Source: Natronococcus sp. CG52
GTDB lineage: Archaea; Halobacteriota; Halobacteria; Halobacteriales; Natrialbaceae
DNA length: 64,000 nt
NCBI RefSeq assembly: GCF_023913515.1
Contig: NZ_CP099391.1
Coordinates: forward strand, 3,286,001 to 3,350,000
Direction: 5' to 3'
In this document: piece after piece, positions 36,817-44,856 of the stretch
How the letters are laid out: the number at the start of each line of letters is the position of its first letter
Position numbering within the stretch: the stretch's first letter is position 1
Position numbers and translations under genes: made by a program
Notes under the pieces: generated by a model
The model's database searches: none
The model's input: only the letters and a program-made list of their open reading frames with translations
What the model was told of the DNA's origin: nothing

Positions 36817-36870
36817 GGCCGGTGCGCAAACGGAAAGCGATTTGGAGACCGCAACGCGACAGACGACCGA

Positions 36871-37077
36871 ATGGGTTCTCACACGGGCGAGGAACGGTGC
36901 CAGATGGGGGGCTGTACGCGACCCGCCGAGCGCACGATGACGTTCGATCGACACGAGGACGTCGCCGTCTGTGAGACACACTACAAGCGCAACGTTGCGA
37001 TCAAGTACGGCGTGCTGGTAGGGATCCCGGTCCTCCTCGCGGGGCTCGGGCTGGCCGCCTACTGGCTCATCGTCTGA
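36871..37077 (+). CDS. Zinc-binding single-helix membrane micro-protein
   Basis: 68 aa. The N-terminal half holds ERCQMGGCTRPAERTMTFDR and VAVCETHYKR, giving Cys-x4-Cys plus Cys-x2-His, a likely zinc site. The C-terminal half is one transmembrane helix (YGVLVGIPVLLAGLGLAAYW). It lies 54 nt after the ABC permease and may belong to the same transcript. No function is known. Confidence 0.7.
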   Translation: MGSHTGEERCQMGGCTRPAERTMTFDRHEDVAVCETHYKRNVAIKYGVLVGIPVLLAGLGLAAYWLIV

Positions 37078-37142
37078 TTTCGACCCGCCCGACGAACGGT
37101 TCCGGGGAAAAGGTTCTGGGCACGAGCGATCTATACTCGCGT

Positions 37143-38189
37143 ATGACGACGATCCACGTCGCGATGCGCGATCGACTGCTCCTCTGCGAGGGCGACGGCG
37201 AGGACTGGGAGACGACGGAGCGCCTCGAAGGACGCGACCTCGAGTGCGTCGCCGCCTCGCCGGAGGCGCCCGAACGCGTCTTCGTCGGGACGTTCGAGAA
37301 CGGCCTCTTCCGCTCGACCGACGGCGGCGACTCGTTCGAATCCCTCGAGACGAACTTTACGACCGAACTCGAGGAGGGGTACGGCGACGCCGAGGACGTC
37401 GAGAGCGACGCCGTGATGTCGGTGACGATCAGTCCCCACGATCCGGACGTCGTCTACGCCGGGACCGAGCCGAGTCGCGTCTATCGCTCCGACGACGGCG
37501 GCGACTCCTGGGAGCACCTCGAGGGGCTGGTCGACCTCCCCTCCGCCGACGACTGGTTCTTCCCGCCGCGGCCGCACACCCACCACGTCCGCTGGCTCGA
37601 GGTCGATCCGTTCGATCCCGACCGGCTCTACGTCGGGATCGAGGCCGGCGCGTTCGTACTCAGCACGAACGGCGGCGAGAGCTGGCAGGAGCGGCCGCCG
37701 AAATCGCGCCGGGACAACCACAGTCTGGCGACCCACGCCGACCGCGAGGGCCTCGTCTACTCCGCGGCCGGCGACGGTTTCGCCGTCTCCACGGACGGCG
37801 GCGAGTCGTGGGACCACCCCCAGGAGGGCCTCGAGCACACCTACTGCTGGAGCGTCGCGCCCGATCCCGGCGACCCCGAGTCGGTGCTCCTCTCGAGCGC
37901 CAGCGGCGCAGGGTCGGCCCACACGGCCGGCTCCGCGGAGTCGTACGTCTACCGGAAATCGGGCGAGGACGCCTGGAAACGCCTCGACGACAGCGGTATT
38001 CCGACTGGCGAGGGCGTCGTCCGCGCCGTCTTCGCGTCAGGAGCCGACGCCAGAGTCGTCTACGGCGTGAACAATCAGGGGCTGTTCGTAACGCGTGACT
38101 TCGGCGACTCCTGGGAGCGCGTGGAGATCGACTGGGCGGAGGGACTCGAGGCCCAGGCGCCGCGCGGACTGGCCGTTCTACCCGAGTAG
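37143..38189 (+). CDS. BNR/Asp-box beta-propeller (sialidase or YCF48-like fold)
   Basis: 348 aa without signal peptide. Repeated Asp-box motifs are seen: FRSTDGGDSFES, YRSDDGGDSWEH, LSTNGGESWQE, VSTDGGESWDH and TRDFGDSWER, spaced by about 50-70 residues, giving a six- or seven-bladed propeller. His-rich RPHTHHVRW lies in the middle. Catalytic residues of sialidases are not evident, so it is more likely a binding or assembly protein. It is probably cytoplasmic. Confidence 0.85.
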   Translation: MTTIHVAMRDRLLLCEGDGEDWETTERLEGRDLECVAASPEAPERVFVGTFENGLFRSTDGGDSFESLETNFTTELEEGYGDAEDVESDAVMSVTISPHDPDVVYAGTEPSRVYRSDDGGDSWEHLEGLVDLPSADDWFFPPRPHTHHVRWLEVDPFDPDRLYVGIEAGAFVLSTNGGESWQERPPKSRRDNHSLATHADREGLVYSAAGDGFAVSTDGGESWDHPQEGLEHTYCWSVAPDPGDPESVLLSSASGAGSAHTAGSAESYVYRKSGEDAWKRLDDSGIPTGEGVVRAVFASGADARVVYGVNNQGLFVTRDFGDSWERVEIDWAEGLEAQAPRGLAVLPE

Positions 38190-38430
38190 TCGGACGCAGC
38201 AACCGTTCGTCCCCGTCCCGTCCGACGTCCGCTCGCTCGAGTTCGAGGAGCGGGATCGGATCGCCGCGACGGAGCCAGCCGACGACCGAGAGGACGAATC
38301 CGGCGACGAGAAACGGGACGATCAGAATCGGATCGAGACGGAGTCGGCCCATCGTCCGTGGGATGGTCCCGGTGGGGAGGGGCGCGTCCGGTCGCCGACC
38401 GCGTCCCGGGGCAGGTGTCTCGCCGGTCAT
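38190..38430 (-). pseudogene. Truncated membrane-protein gene (N-terminal remnant)
   Basis: The frame starts MTGETPAPGRGRRPDAPLPT and runs into a hydrophobic helix RLDPILIVPFLVAGFVLSVV followed by GWLRRGDPIPLLELE, then loses all protein-like character before reaching the end of the BNR gene. The opening resembles the N-terminus of haloarchaeal multi-helix membrane proteins. It starts with an ATGA overlap on the stop of an equally truncated upstream frame. Confidence 0.5.
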
Positions 38431-38520
38431 CGTTCCTCCCCGAGCGCGGCGACGGTATCGGTTCCGACGGCGTACGCCACTCCGTCGTCGACGATCGGCC
38501 TGAAAATGCAACGTCGTCTC
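38427..38520 (-). pseudogene. C-terminal remnant of a PQQ-type beta-propeller gene
   Basis: About 26 residues, reading IVDDGVAYAVGTDTVAALGE and a stop, match the last blade of PQQ-like propellers (DGVAY, DTVAAL). The 5' part is missing: the sequence joins abruptly to the 3' flank of the lipase gene. Its stop overlaps the start of the next remnant (ATGA), as in an intact operon. Confidence 0.5.
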
Positions 38521-38540
38521 TCGCCCGCAAGGACGATCGT

Positions 38541-39473
38541 TCAAGCTTCGACAGAGAGCCACTCGTAGGCGAGCTGTTTGGCGCCTTCCGCCGTTCGGAC
38601 GCCGTCGTGGTCGGCGTTCAGCACGACGTTCTCCGCCCCCTCGAGCGTCGGGCTCTCCGGGCGGAGTGCGAAGAACTCGTCGTAGCGGCCGCGGATCGTG
38701 TAGTAGTCGATCGCGTCGTCGTTGGGCGTCTCGTCGGGCGCGTTGAGTTCGTACAGCGGCTCGCCCAGCGTATCCGCACACGCGTGGGAGATGAACTGAC
38801 AGACCCGGGTCGTCCCCGGCCCTTCCTCGCAGCCCGACCCGCAGGTCCAGGTGCCGTGGTTCGCACCCGCGAGGCCGACGACCGTCTCGACGCGATCATA
38901 GCGGTCGGGATGGTCGTCGAGGCCGTCCATCCAGTACCGCAGTCCCGTCACGCCGAGGCTGTGGCCGACGACCTGGACGCCGTCGGCGCCAGTATACTCG
39001 AGGACGTTATCGACGAAGTCGTCCAGCTGCGCGCGCATCTCCTCGTGGGTGCTCCCCTCGCGGCCGAAGGTGATCGCCCACAGGTCGTCGCCGACGAAGC
39101 CGCGCTCGAGGAGGTAGTCGGCGTGCTCGAGGAAGTCGCAGGCGTCGCGGGTGTTGCCGTGCGCGAAGACGACGGGTACGTGCTCGAGGTCGGGATCCGT
39201 GCCGTGGAACTCGTGGCCGCCCCAGCCGCCGTAGCCGTCGGTGTCGAAGGTAAGCTGCGAGTCGTCGGTTCGGTCCCACTCGCAGGGATCGCCGGTTTCG
39301 ACGCGGAGTCCTGCGCGGTCGTCGTCTCCCTCGAGGGGGTCGTCCGCGGCGACGGGTGCGGTTCCCGCGACACCGGCGGCGGTGGCTGCCCCCAGCGCGC
39401 CGAGAACGCGTCGTCGGCTCGGTTTCGAGGGGGCGTTCGAACCGGACTCGTCCGCGTGCTCGTTCTGTCGCAT
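38541..39473 (-). CDS. Tat-exported lipase / alpha-beta hydrolase
   Basis: 310 aa. The Tat motif SRRRVLGALGAATAAGVAGT follows a polar N-terminus. VPVVFAHGNTRDACDF supplies the oxyanion strand, and VVGHSLGVTGLRYWMDG the nucleophilic Ser in GHSLG. Candidate Asp and His follow in DYYTIRGRYDE and NADHDGVRT. CGSGCEEGPG and further Cys suggest a disulfide or metal loop, as in bacterial class I.4/I.2-like secreted lipases. It acts outside the cell on esters or lipids. Confidence 0.88.
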   Translation of the reverse strand: MRQNEHADESGSNAPSKPSRRRVLGALGAATAAGVAGTAPVAADDPLEGDDDRAGLRVETGDPCEWDRTDDSQLTFDTDGYGGWGGHEFHGTDPDLEHVPVVFAHGNTRDACDFLEHADYLLERGFVGDDLWAITFGREGSTHEEMRAQLDDFVDNVLEYTGADGVQVVGHSLGVTGLRYWMDGLDDHPDRYDRVETVVGLAGANHGTWTCGSGCEEGPGTTRVCQFISHACADTLGEPLYELNAPDETPNDDAIDYYTIRGRYDEFFALRPESPTLEGAENVVLNADHDGVRTAEGAKQLAYEWLSVEA

Positions 39474-39640
39474 ATGCTGACGGTTCGACGTGTCGGACCT
39501 AAACCGTTGTCACGCCGTGACACTGCTGGGGCAGCGCTCGTCGATCCGACGCAGCGACCGTTAGTCCCGAAAACGGGACCTCGAGACGCCGACGGCGTCA
39601 TTCGATCGAGGGGCAGTCGGCGTCACCCGCTTCGAAATCC

Positions 39641-39647
39641 TTTTAGG
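39641..39647 (+). promoter_or_regulatory. TATA box of the rps24e-rps27ae operon
   Basis: TTTTAGG, preceded by the purine-rich GAAATCC BRE-like word, lies 43 nt before the S24e ATG. Confidence 0.45.
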
Positions 39648-39683
39648 CGCTACACGGGGATAGTAGTGTAACTGAGTGATATC

Positions 39684-40001
39684 ATGGACGTCGACATCAT
39701 TTCCGAAGAGGAAAACCCCATGTTGCACCGATCGGACGTCACGTTCGAACTGGTCCACGAGGACGCCACGCCCTCCCGTCTGCAGGTGCGTGACAGCCTC
39801 GCCGCGAAGCTGAACAAGGACGCCGCCGAAGTCGTCATTCGCCAGCTCGACACCAAGTTCGGGATGCGAAAGACCGTCGGTTACGCCAAGGTTTACGAGT
39901 CGGCCGACCACGCCCGCGACGTCGAGCAGGACCACATGCTCGAGCGAAACAAGATCGGCGCCGACGAGGCCGAGACGGAAGCCGAAGCGGAGGAGGCCTA
40001 A
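39684..40001 (+). CDS. rps24e: Small ribosomal subunit protein eS24
   Basis: 105 aa. MDVDIISEEENPMLHRSDVT, then VVIRQLDTKFGMRKTVGYAK with YESADHARDVEQDHMLERNK, is the full S24e signature, with an acidic haloarchaeal tail. It is followed directly by eS27-type gene with no spacer. Confidence 0.97.
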   Translation: MDVDIISEEENPMLHRSDVTFELVHEDATPSRLQVRDSLAAKLNKDAAEVVIRQLDTKFGMRKTVGYAKVYESADHARDVEQDHMLERNKIGADEAETEAEAEEA

Positions 40002-40136
40002 ATGTCCCGTCACGAACTCTACGGCGAGGACGGCACCACGGACCGCGAACAGTGTCCCCGCTGTGGCGACGCCTTCCTCGCCGACCACGGCGACCGCACC
40101 CATTGCGGCAAGTGCGGTTACACCGAGTGGGAGTAG
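40002..40136 (+). CDS. rps27ae: Small ribosomal subunit protein eS31 (S27ae)
   Basis: 44 aa: [20 protein letters not shown] then [24 protein letters not shown] and CGKC form the zinc ribbon typical of S27ae. The ATG follows the S24e TAA immediately, so it is translationally coupled. It is in the conserved archaeal S24e-S27ae-Kae1/Bud32 order. Confidence 0.96.
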   Translation: MSRHELYGEDGTTDREQCPRCGDAFLADHGDRTHCGKCGYTEWE

Positions 40137-40287
40137 CGAGGGCTCGAGCGAAGCGAGAGGCCTCGAAATATGCGAACGGCGAACAACGAGAGCCGTGAGC
40201 AAACGGGGCGTCTGATCGCCTCACGCATAACGTGTCTCTCTCGCCCGTTCTGTCACACAACTTCAAAACGATAGTATCCTACCAGCC

Positions 40288-41973
40288 GTGAGTTCTCATA
40301 CCCGCGTTCTCGGCATCGAGGGCACCGCCTGGGCGGCCAGCGCAGCCTGCTACGACTCCGGGACCGACGACGTCTTCATCGAGAGCGACGCCTACCAGCC
40401 CGACAGCGGCGGGATCCATCCTCGCGAGGCGGCCGAACACATGCACGACGCGATTCCGCGCGTCGTGGAGACGGCACTCGAGCACGCTCGCGAGACCCAC
40501 GACGGACCCGAGACGGAGCCGCCCGTCGACGCGATTGCCTTCTCCCGCGGCCCCGGTCTCGGACCCTGTCTGCGAGTCGTCGGCACGGCCGCACGAGCGC
40601 TGAGCCAGTCGCTCGACGTTCCACTGGTCGGGGTGAACCACATGGTCGCTCACCTCGAGATCGGTCGTCACACCTCCGGCTTCGACTCGCCGGTCTGTCT
40701 GAACGCCAGCGGCGCGAACGCCCACCTGCTGGCCTACCGGAACGGCCGCTACCGCGTGCTCGGGGAGACGATGGACACCGGCGTCGGCAACGCGATCGAC
40801 AAGTTCACGCGTCACGTCGGCTGGTCCCATCCCGGCGGACCGAAGGTCGAGGCGGCGGCGGAAGACGGCGAGTACGTCGACCTCCCCTACGTGGTCAAGG
40901 GGATGGACTTCTCGTTCTCGGGGATCATGAGTGCCGCAAAACAGCGGTACGACGGCGACGTACCGGTCGAGGACATCTGTTACTCCCTGCAGGAGAACGT
41001 CTTCGGGATGCTCACGGAAGTCTCCGAGCGCGCGCTCTCGCTGACCGGCAGCGACGAACTCGTGCTGGGCGGCGGCGTCGGCCAGAACGCGCGCCTGCGC
41101 GAGATGCTCGAGGAGATGTGCGCCCAGCGCGGGGCCAGCTTCCACGCTCCCGAGCCCCGATTTCTGCGGGACAACGCCGGAATGATCGCCGTTCTCGGCG
41201 CGAAGATGTACGACGCCGGCGACACGATCGCGCTCGAGGAGTCGCGAGTCGATCCGGACTTTCGACCGGATCAGGTGCCGGTTACCTGGCGGACCGAGGA
41301 GGCGAACCTCGCGCTCGGTCGCGAGGAAGGGAGCGTCCGCGGTGCCGAGGCGGTCGTCGACCTCGATCCCGACGCGGGTTCCGTGACGAAGCGCCGCGAG
41401 CGCAAGGAGTACCGACACCCCGAACTCGACGAGCGGCTCCGTCGCGAGCGGACCCGAATCGAAGCCCGACTGACGAGCCTGGCTCGTCGTGAGGGCGTAC
41501 CGACGCCGGTCCTGTGCGATATCGATCCTCAGGAGGCGCGCCTCGAACTCGAGCACGTCGGTCGGCAGGATCTCCGCGCGTCGCTTTCCGTCGACCGGGT
41601 CCGCGAGGTGAGCCGACACCTGGCGCGACTCCACCGGGCCGGGTTCGTCCACGGTGACCTGACGACGCGAAACGTTCGGGTGGGGCGAGCGGAACGCGAC
41701 GCGCCGCCGAACGAGCGAACGGACGGAGTCCGTGACAGGGACGGCTCGCGAACGTACCTCATCGACTTCGGCCTCGGCTATCACACGGACCACGTCGAGG
41801 ACTACGCGATGGACCTGCACGTCTTCGACCAGAGCCTCGTCGGTACCGCGGACGATCCCGACCCGCTTCGGGAGGCCCTTCGGGAGGGATACCGGGAGGT
41901 CGGCGAGGAACGCGTCCTCGAGCGGCTTACGGACGTCGAAGGCAGGGGTCGGTACGTCGGCGACGAATCGTAA
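40288..41973 (+). CDS. Kae1-Bud32 fusion: tRNA t6A synthesis, KEOPS complex
   Basis: 561 aa; GTG start. The Kae1/TsaD half (1-~330) has the metal-binding VNHMVAHLE (about 118-122), GLGPCLRV and the ...RFLRDNAGMIAV end, and transfers threonylcarbamoyl to A37 of ANN-reading tRNAs. The Bud32 half (~345-561) is a minimal kinase/ATPase with VHGDLTTRNV near 455 and IDFGLGYHTDHVED near 491. The linker is acidic and charged. Fusion of the two KEOPS subunits is common in haloarchaea and methanogens. Confidence 0.96.
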   Translation: MSSHTRVLGIEGTAWAASAACYDSGTDDVFIESDAYQPDSGGIHPREAAEHMHDAIPRVVETALEHARETHDGPETEPPVDAIAFSRGPGLGPCLRVVGTAARALSQSLDVPLVGVNHMVAHLEIGRHTSGFDSPVCLNASGANAHLLAYRNGRYRVLGETMDTGVGNAIDKFTRHVGWSHPGGPKVEAAAEDGEYVDLPYVVKGMDFSFSGIMSAAKQRYDGDVPVEDICYSLQENVFGMLTEVSERALSLTGSDELVLGGGVGQNARLREMLEEMCAQRGASFHAPEPRFLRDNAGMIAVLGAKMYDAGDTIALEESRVDPDFRPDQVPVTWRTEEANLALGREEGSVRGAEAVVDLDPDAGSVTKRRERKEYRHPELDERLRRERTRIEARLTSLARREGVPTPVLCDIDPQEARLELEHVGRQDLRASLSVDRVREVSRHLARLHRAGFVHGDLTTRNVRVGRAERDAPPNERTDGVRDRDGSRTYLIDFGLGYHTDHVEDYAMDLHVFDQSLVGTADDPDPLREALREGYREVGEERVLERLTDVEGRGRYVGDES

Positions 41974-42007
41974 TCCGGCGGTCGGTACGACGGCGACGCG
42001 CTCGCGG

Positions 42008-42184
42008 TCAGCGGTCGACGCCGAGCGGCCGCTTGCAGTTCTTACAGAGGAACAGGTTTCGATTTCCGTAGAGGCTGATCCCGTCGTCTTCGAACGCGAG
42101 TTCGGAGACCTCGTGGCCCTCCTCGAGTTGGTCTTTCGATCGAATAGCCGTCTCGCACTCCGGACAGTTCAACTCGCTCTCCAT
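42008..42184 (-). CDS. 58-aa two-CxxC zinc protein
   Basis: MESELNCPECETAIRSKDQL, then SLYGNRNLFLCKNCKRPLGV. CPEC and CKNC about 40 residues apart form a zinc ribbon around an acidic linker. It is convergent with the Kae1-Bud32 gene. No function is known. Confidence 0.8.
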   Translation of the reverse strand: MESELNCPECETAIRSKDQLEEGHEVSELAFEDDGISLYGNRNLFLCKNCKRPLGVDR

Positions 42185-42485
42185 CGTTTCTCCTACGCAA
42201 ACGCGACCTAAAAGCCTATCATACGCGCTGCAAGCGGCGTTTCCGTCCGATCGAACGGAGGGTCCCGTTCGACGGACGATCGAAAGCGCGGCCGTACTTC
42301 GAACGCCCCTGCTCGATCCCGATCGCGCTCTGATCCACGGCTCGTCTCGAGTTCTGCCGGCAGCGTACGGCCGGTACGACGCGAGTGTGAATCGGAGACC
42401 GAACCCGTTTACCCCCGCTGACGACTGGTGAAAGAGTACGCCAGAAATCGAGACACTCTTGATCGGACGAGATCAGTTCCGGTCG
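42185..42485. other. Divergent intergenic region
   Basis: About 300 bp between the zinc protein and pyroglutamyl peptidase, which point away from each other. It holds the promoters of both; no further gene or repeat was recognised. Confidence 0.5.
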
Positions 42486-43115
42486 ATGGGCGACATTCTG
42501 CTCACCGGCTACGGACCGTTCGGCGAGTTCGAGACGAACCCCTCGAGCCGACTCGCGACGCGACTCGACGGCGCCGGTATCGGCGGCGCTGGCGTCGTTG
42601 GAGTCGAACTCCCCGTCGTCTTCGATCGCGCGGCGCCACGGCTCGAGGCCGCCGTCGACGAACACGACCCCGACGTCGTCTGCGCGCTCGGTCTCGCGGG
42701 CGGACGACCCGCGCTCTCGCTCGAGCGGGTCGGGATCAACCTCCGCGATACGAAGGGTGTCCCGGACAACGAGGACCGCGAGGTCGTCGACGAGCGGGTC
42801 GCCGAAAACGGCCCCGACGCCTACTTCGCGACGCTGCCGTGCCGGGAGATGAAGGCGGCGATGCGAGACGCCGGCGTTCCGACGCGGCTCTCGACCGCCG
42901 CCGGCACGCACTGCTGTAACAATCTGCTGTACGCCGCCCGTCACCTCGTCGAAACGACCGATGCGGAATTTCGAGTCGGCTTCATCCACATCCCCTTCTC
43001 CCACGAACAGGCCGCGGCCCGCGACGAGGGCGAACCGAGTATGGCACTCGAGGCGATGAAACGCGGACTTCGCGCGGGACTCGAGACGGTTCTGTCGGAA
43101 CCCGCGCGACGCTGA
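42486..43115 (+). CDS. pcp: Pyroglutamyl-peptidase I (C15 family)
   Basis: Removes N-terminal pyroglutamate from peptides in the cytoplasm. 209 aa with the full catalytic triad at canonical places: E80 in ALSLERVGINLRD, C143 in GTHCCNNLLY, H168 in VGFIHIPFSHEQ. TGYGPFGEFETNPSS at 7-21 is the family's N-terminal signature. The start MGDILLTGYG is preferred over a nine-residue upstream extension. Confidence 0.95.
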   Translation: MGDILLTGYGPFGEFETNPSSRLATRLDGAGIGGAGVVGVELPVVFDRAAPRLEAAVDEHDPDVVCALGLAGGRPALSLERVGINLRDTKGVPDNEDREVVDERVAENGPDAYFATLPCREMKAAMRDAGVPTRLSTAAGTHCCNNLLYAARHLVETTDAEFRVGFIHIPFSHEQAAARDEGEPSMALEAMKRGLRAGLETVLSEPARR

Positions 43116-43232
43116 GGGCGTGCTATAGCGCTGAGCGGGTCACACTCGACCGGACAGCCGTCGTGACAGACCAATTTCCAGAACCGAGAGAAGCACACAA
43201 TACTCTTACTTGTGGACGACGTGCGTTCGCGC

Positions 43233-43511
43233 ATGGTAGACAAGCCAACTTCCGGTGAGGTTCTCGGCGTACCGTACAACTTCGAGCGACCGAGTATGGG
43301 TCGGATGCTCTCGTCGTACTGGCAGCCCGGCGAGGGGATGCTCGTCGAGAAGCCGTTCGGCGTCGGCTACACCCTGAATCTCGCCAACTGGCGCTCCTGG
43401 ATCGTCGTCGCCGTCGCCGGAGCCCTCCTCTGGCAACAGGAGACGGGCAAGACGGAAGGCGCCGACGGCACCGAGGACGAGCCGGTCGAAGTCATCGTCG
43501 ACGACGAGTAA
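43233..43511 (+). CDS. DUF5808-like haloarchaeal protein
   Basis: 92 aa. GVPYNFERPSMGRMLSSYWQ, then PGEGMLVEKPFGVGYTLNLA, match DUF5808 (GxPYDxxRP...YW.P.....F.P..FGxGY..N). A hydrophobic stretch (WRSWIVVAVAGALLW) may be a membrane helix. An acidic tail follows. Function is unknown. Confidence 0.8.
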   Translation: MVDKPTSGEVLGVPYNFERPSMGRMLSSYWQPGEGMLVEKPFGVGYTLNLANWRSWIVVAVAGALLWQQETGKTEGADGTEDEPVEVIVDDE

Positions 43512-43616
43512 CCGTCTGCGAGCGGGGCGATCACCCGTCGAATTCGGACCGACTCGAGGACCGATCACGTGGTCGCAACGCGAATCCTTTTTCGCCGAAT
43601 GTGAAATATACGGAGT

Positions 43617-43823
43617 ATGGCATCGGATAGCGGCACCGTCTGGGAGTACGAGACAGTTCGACCACCCCGCGGACCGGCGATGGAGGAGGCCGACGATCCG
43701 AAAGAGACGCTGAACGAACTCGGCCGGGAGGGATGGGAACTCGTCGAGACGATCGACTACTCCGGCGGCGGGACGAAGTATCTGGTCTTCAGGCGACCCG
43801 CACAGGGTGACGGCGATGAGTGA
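43617..43823 (+). CDS. DUF4177-family protein, 68 aa
   Basis: MASDSGTVWEYETVRPPRGP, then LNELGREGWELVETIDYSGG and KYLVFRRP. The GWELV core of DUF4177 is plain. It overlaps the next membrane-protein gene by 8 nt, so the two are translated together. Role unknown; small partner of the membrane protein is the natural guess. Confidence 0.85.
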   Translation: MASDSGTVWEYETVRPPRGPAMEEADDPKETLNELGREGWELVETIDYSGGGTKYLVFRRPAQGDGDE

Positions 43824-44826
43824 GGACGAGATCGGTACCGAGAACACGATGCGCGAGCGGGCCGACGAGAGTCGGATCAAACTCTGGCTGCTCGTCGGGG
43901 CGAACCGGCTGATCGTCACCGGCGTCATCTCGGTCGTCTTCTTCGGGCTGTTCATGCTCGGGGGACTCCTCGATCCGACCCTGGCGGAACTGCTCGAGGA
44001 CCGCGGCGTGATCGAGTCGATGTTCGCGTCGATGATCAGCGCGCTCGTCACGGGCGTCACCCTCGTCGTCACCATCAGCCAGCTCATCGTCTCCCAGGAG
44101 AACGGTCCGCTCGGCGAGCAGCGGACGCGAATGAGCGAGACGATGGACTTTCGCAGCTACATCACGGAGCTCACCGACAAACCCTCACCGGCCGATCCGT
44201 CGGCGTTTCTGCGAGAGATCGTCGACGCGACGGAAGTACGGGCCAACGCCCTTCGCGAAGTCGTCGCGAAGACGGACGATCAGGATCTTCGACAGGAGGT
44301 CGACGAGTTCGTCGGCAGCATCACGGGCAACTCCGAGACGGTCCGCGAGAAACTCGACGGCGCCAAGTTCGGGACGTTCGACGTCGTCTACGCTTCGATG
44401 GACTACAACTACTCCTGGAAGATCTTCCAGATCGAGCGCCTCGAAGACGACTACCAGGAGTCGCTCGAGGAGGACCAGTTCGAGGCGCTCGACGATCTCC
44501 GCACCTCGCTGGTCATGTTCGGCCCCGCTCGAGAGCACATCAAGACGCTGTACTTCCAGTGGGAGCTGATCGACCTCTCGCGGCTGATCCTCTACATCGC
44601 GATTCCCGCGTTGCTCGTCTCGGGAATGATGATGACGTTCGTCGACGAGACGACGATCGTCGGAACGCTGCTCGGCGTCGAGATCCTGGTCTGGCTCGTC
44701 GCCGTGACGTTTACGTTCACGCTCACGCCGTTTTTCATGCTGACCGCGTACGTCATGCGGATCGCGACGGCCGCGAAACGGACGCTCGCGATCGGGCCGC
44801 TGATCCTGCGCGACTCCCAGCGCTGA
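43816..44826 (+). CDS. Conserved haloarchaeal membrane protein, 336 aa
   Basis: Start MSEDEIGTENTMRERADESR. Two hydrophobic segments near 30-55 and 70-100 (LITGVISVVFFGLFM-like; SMISALVTGVTLVVTISQLI), a soluble central domain of about 150 residues (EATEVRANALREVVAKTDDQ-like helices), then two more segments near 258-285 and 290-325. This architecture occurs in uncharacterised haloarchaeal proteins. It is coupled to the DUF4177 gene by an 8-nt overlap. No catalytic motif is seen. Confidence 0.78.
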   Translation: MSEDEIGTENTMRERADESRIKLWLLVGANRLIVTGVISVVFFGLFMLGGLLDPTLAELLEDRGVIESMFASMISALVTGVTLVVTISQLIVSQENGPLGEQRTRMSETMDFRSYITELTDKPSPADPSAFLREIVDATEVRANALREVVAKTDDQDLRQEVDEFVGSITGNSETVREKLDGAKFGTFDVVYASMDYNYSWKIFQIERLEDDYQESLEEDQFEALDDLRTSLVMFGPAREHIKTLYFQWELIDLSRLILYIAIPALLVSGMMMTFVDETTIVGTLLGVEILVWLVAVTFTFTLTPFFMLTAYVMRIATAAKRTLAIGPLILRDSQR

Positions 44827-44856
44827 GCGCGAAACGTTCGCGGCGGACGGGCGTTT

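Noticed and set aside
37660-38430. Treating the whole 38430-37660 minus frame as one membrane-protein gene
   Set aside because: After the first helix the frame becomes an Arg/Pro-rich antisense translation of the BNR gene, so only the first ~80 residues are protein-like.
40137-40287. GCTCGAGCGAAGCGAGAGGCCTCG hairpin near S27ae as a member of family A
   Set aside because: It shares only the generic CGAGCGAAGCGAG word common in haloarchaeal spacers; the CTATAG ends and the CACACCGATCG arms are missing.
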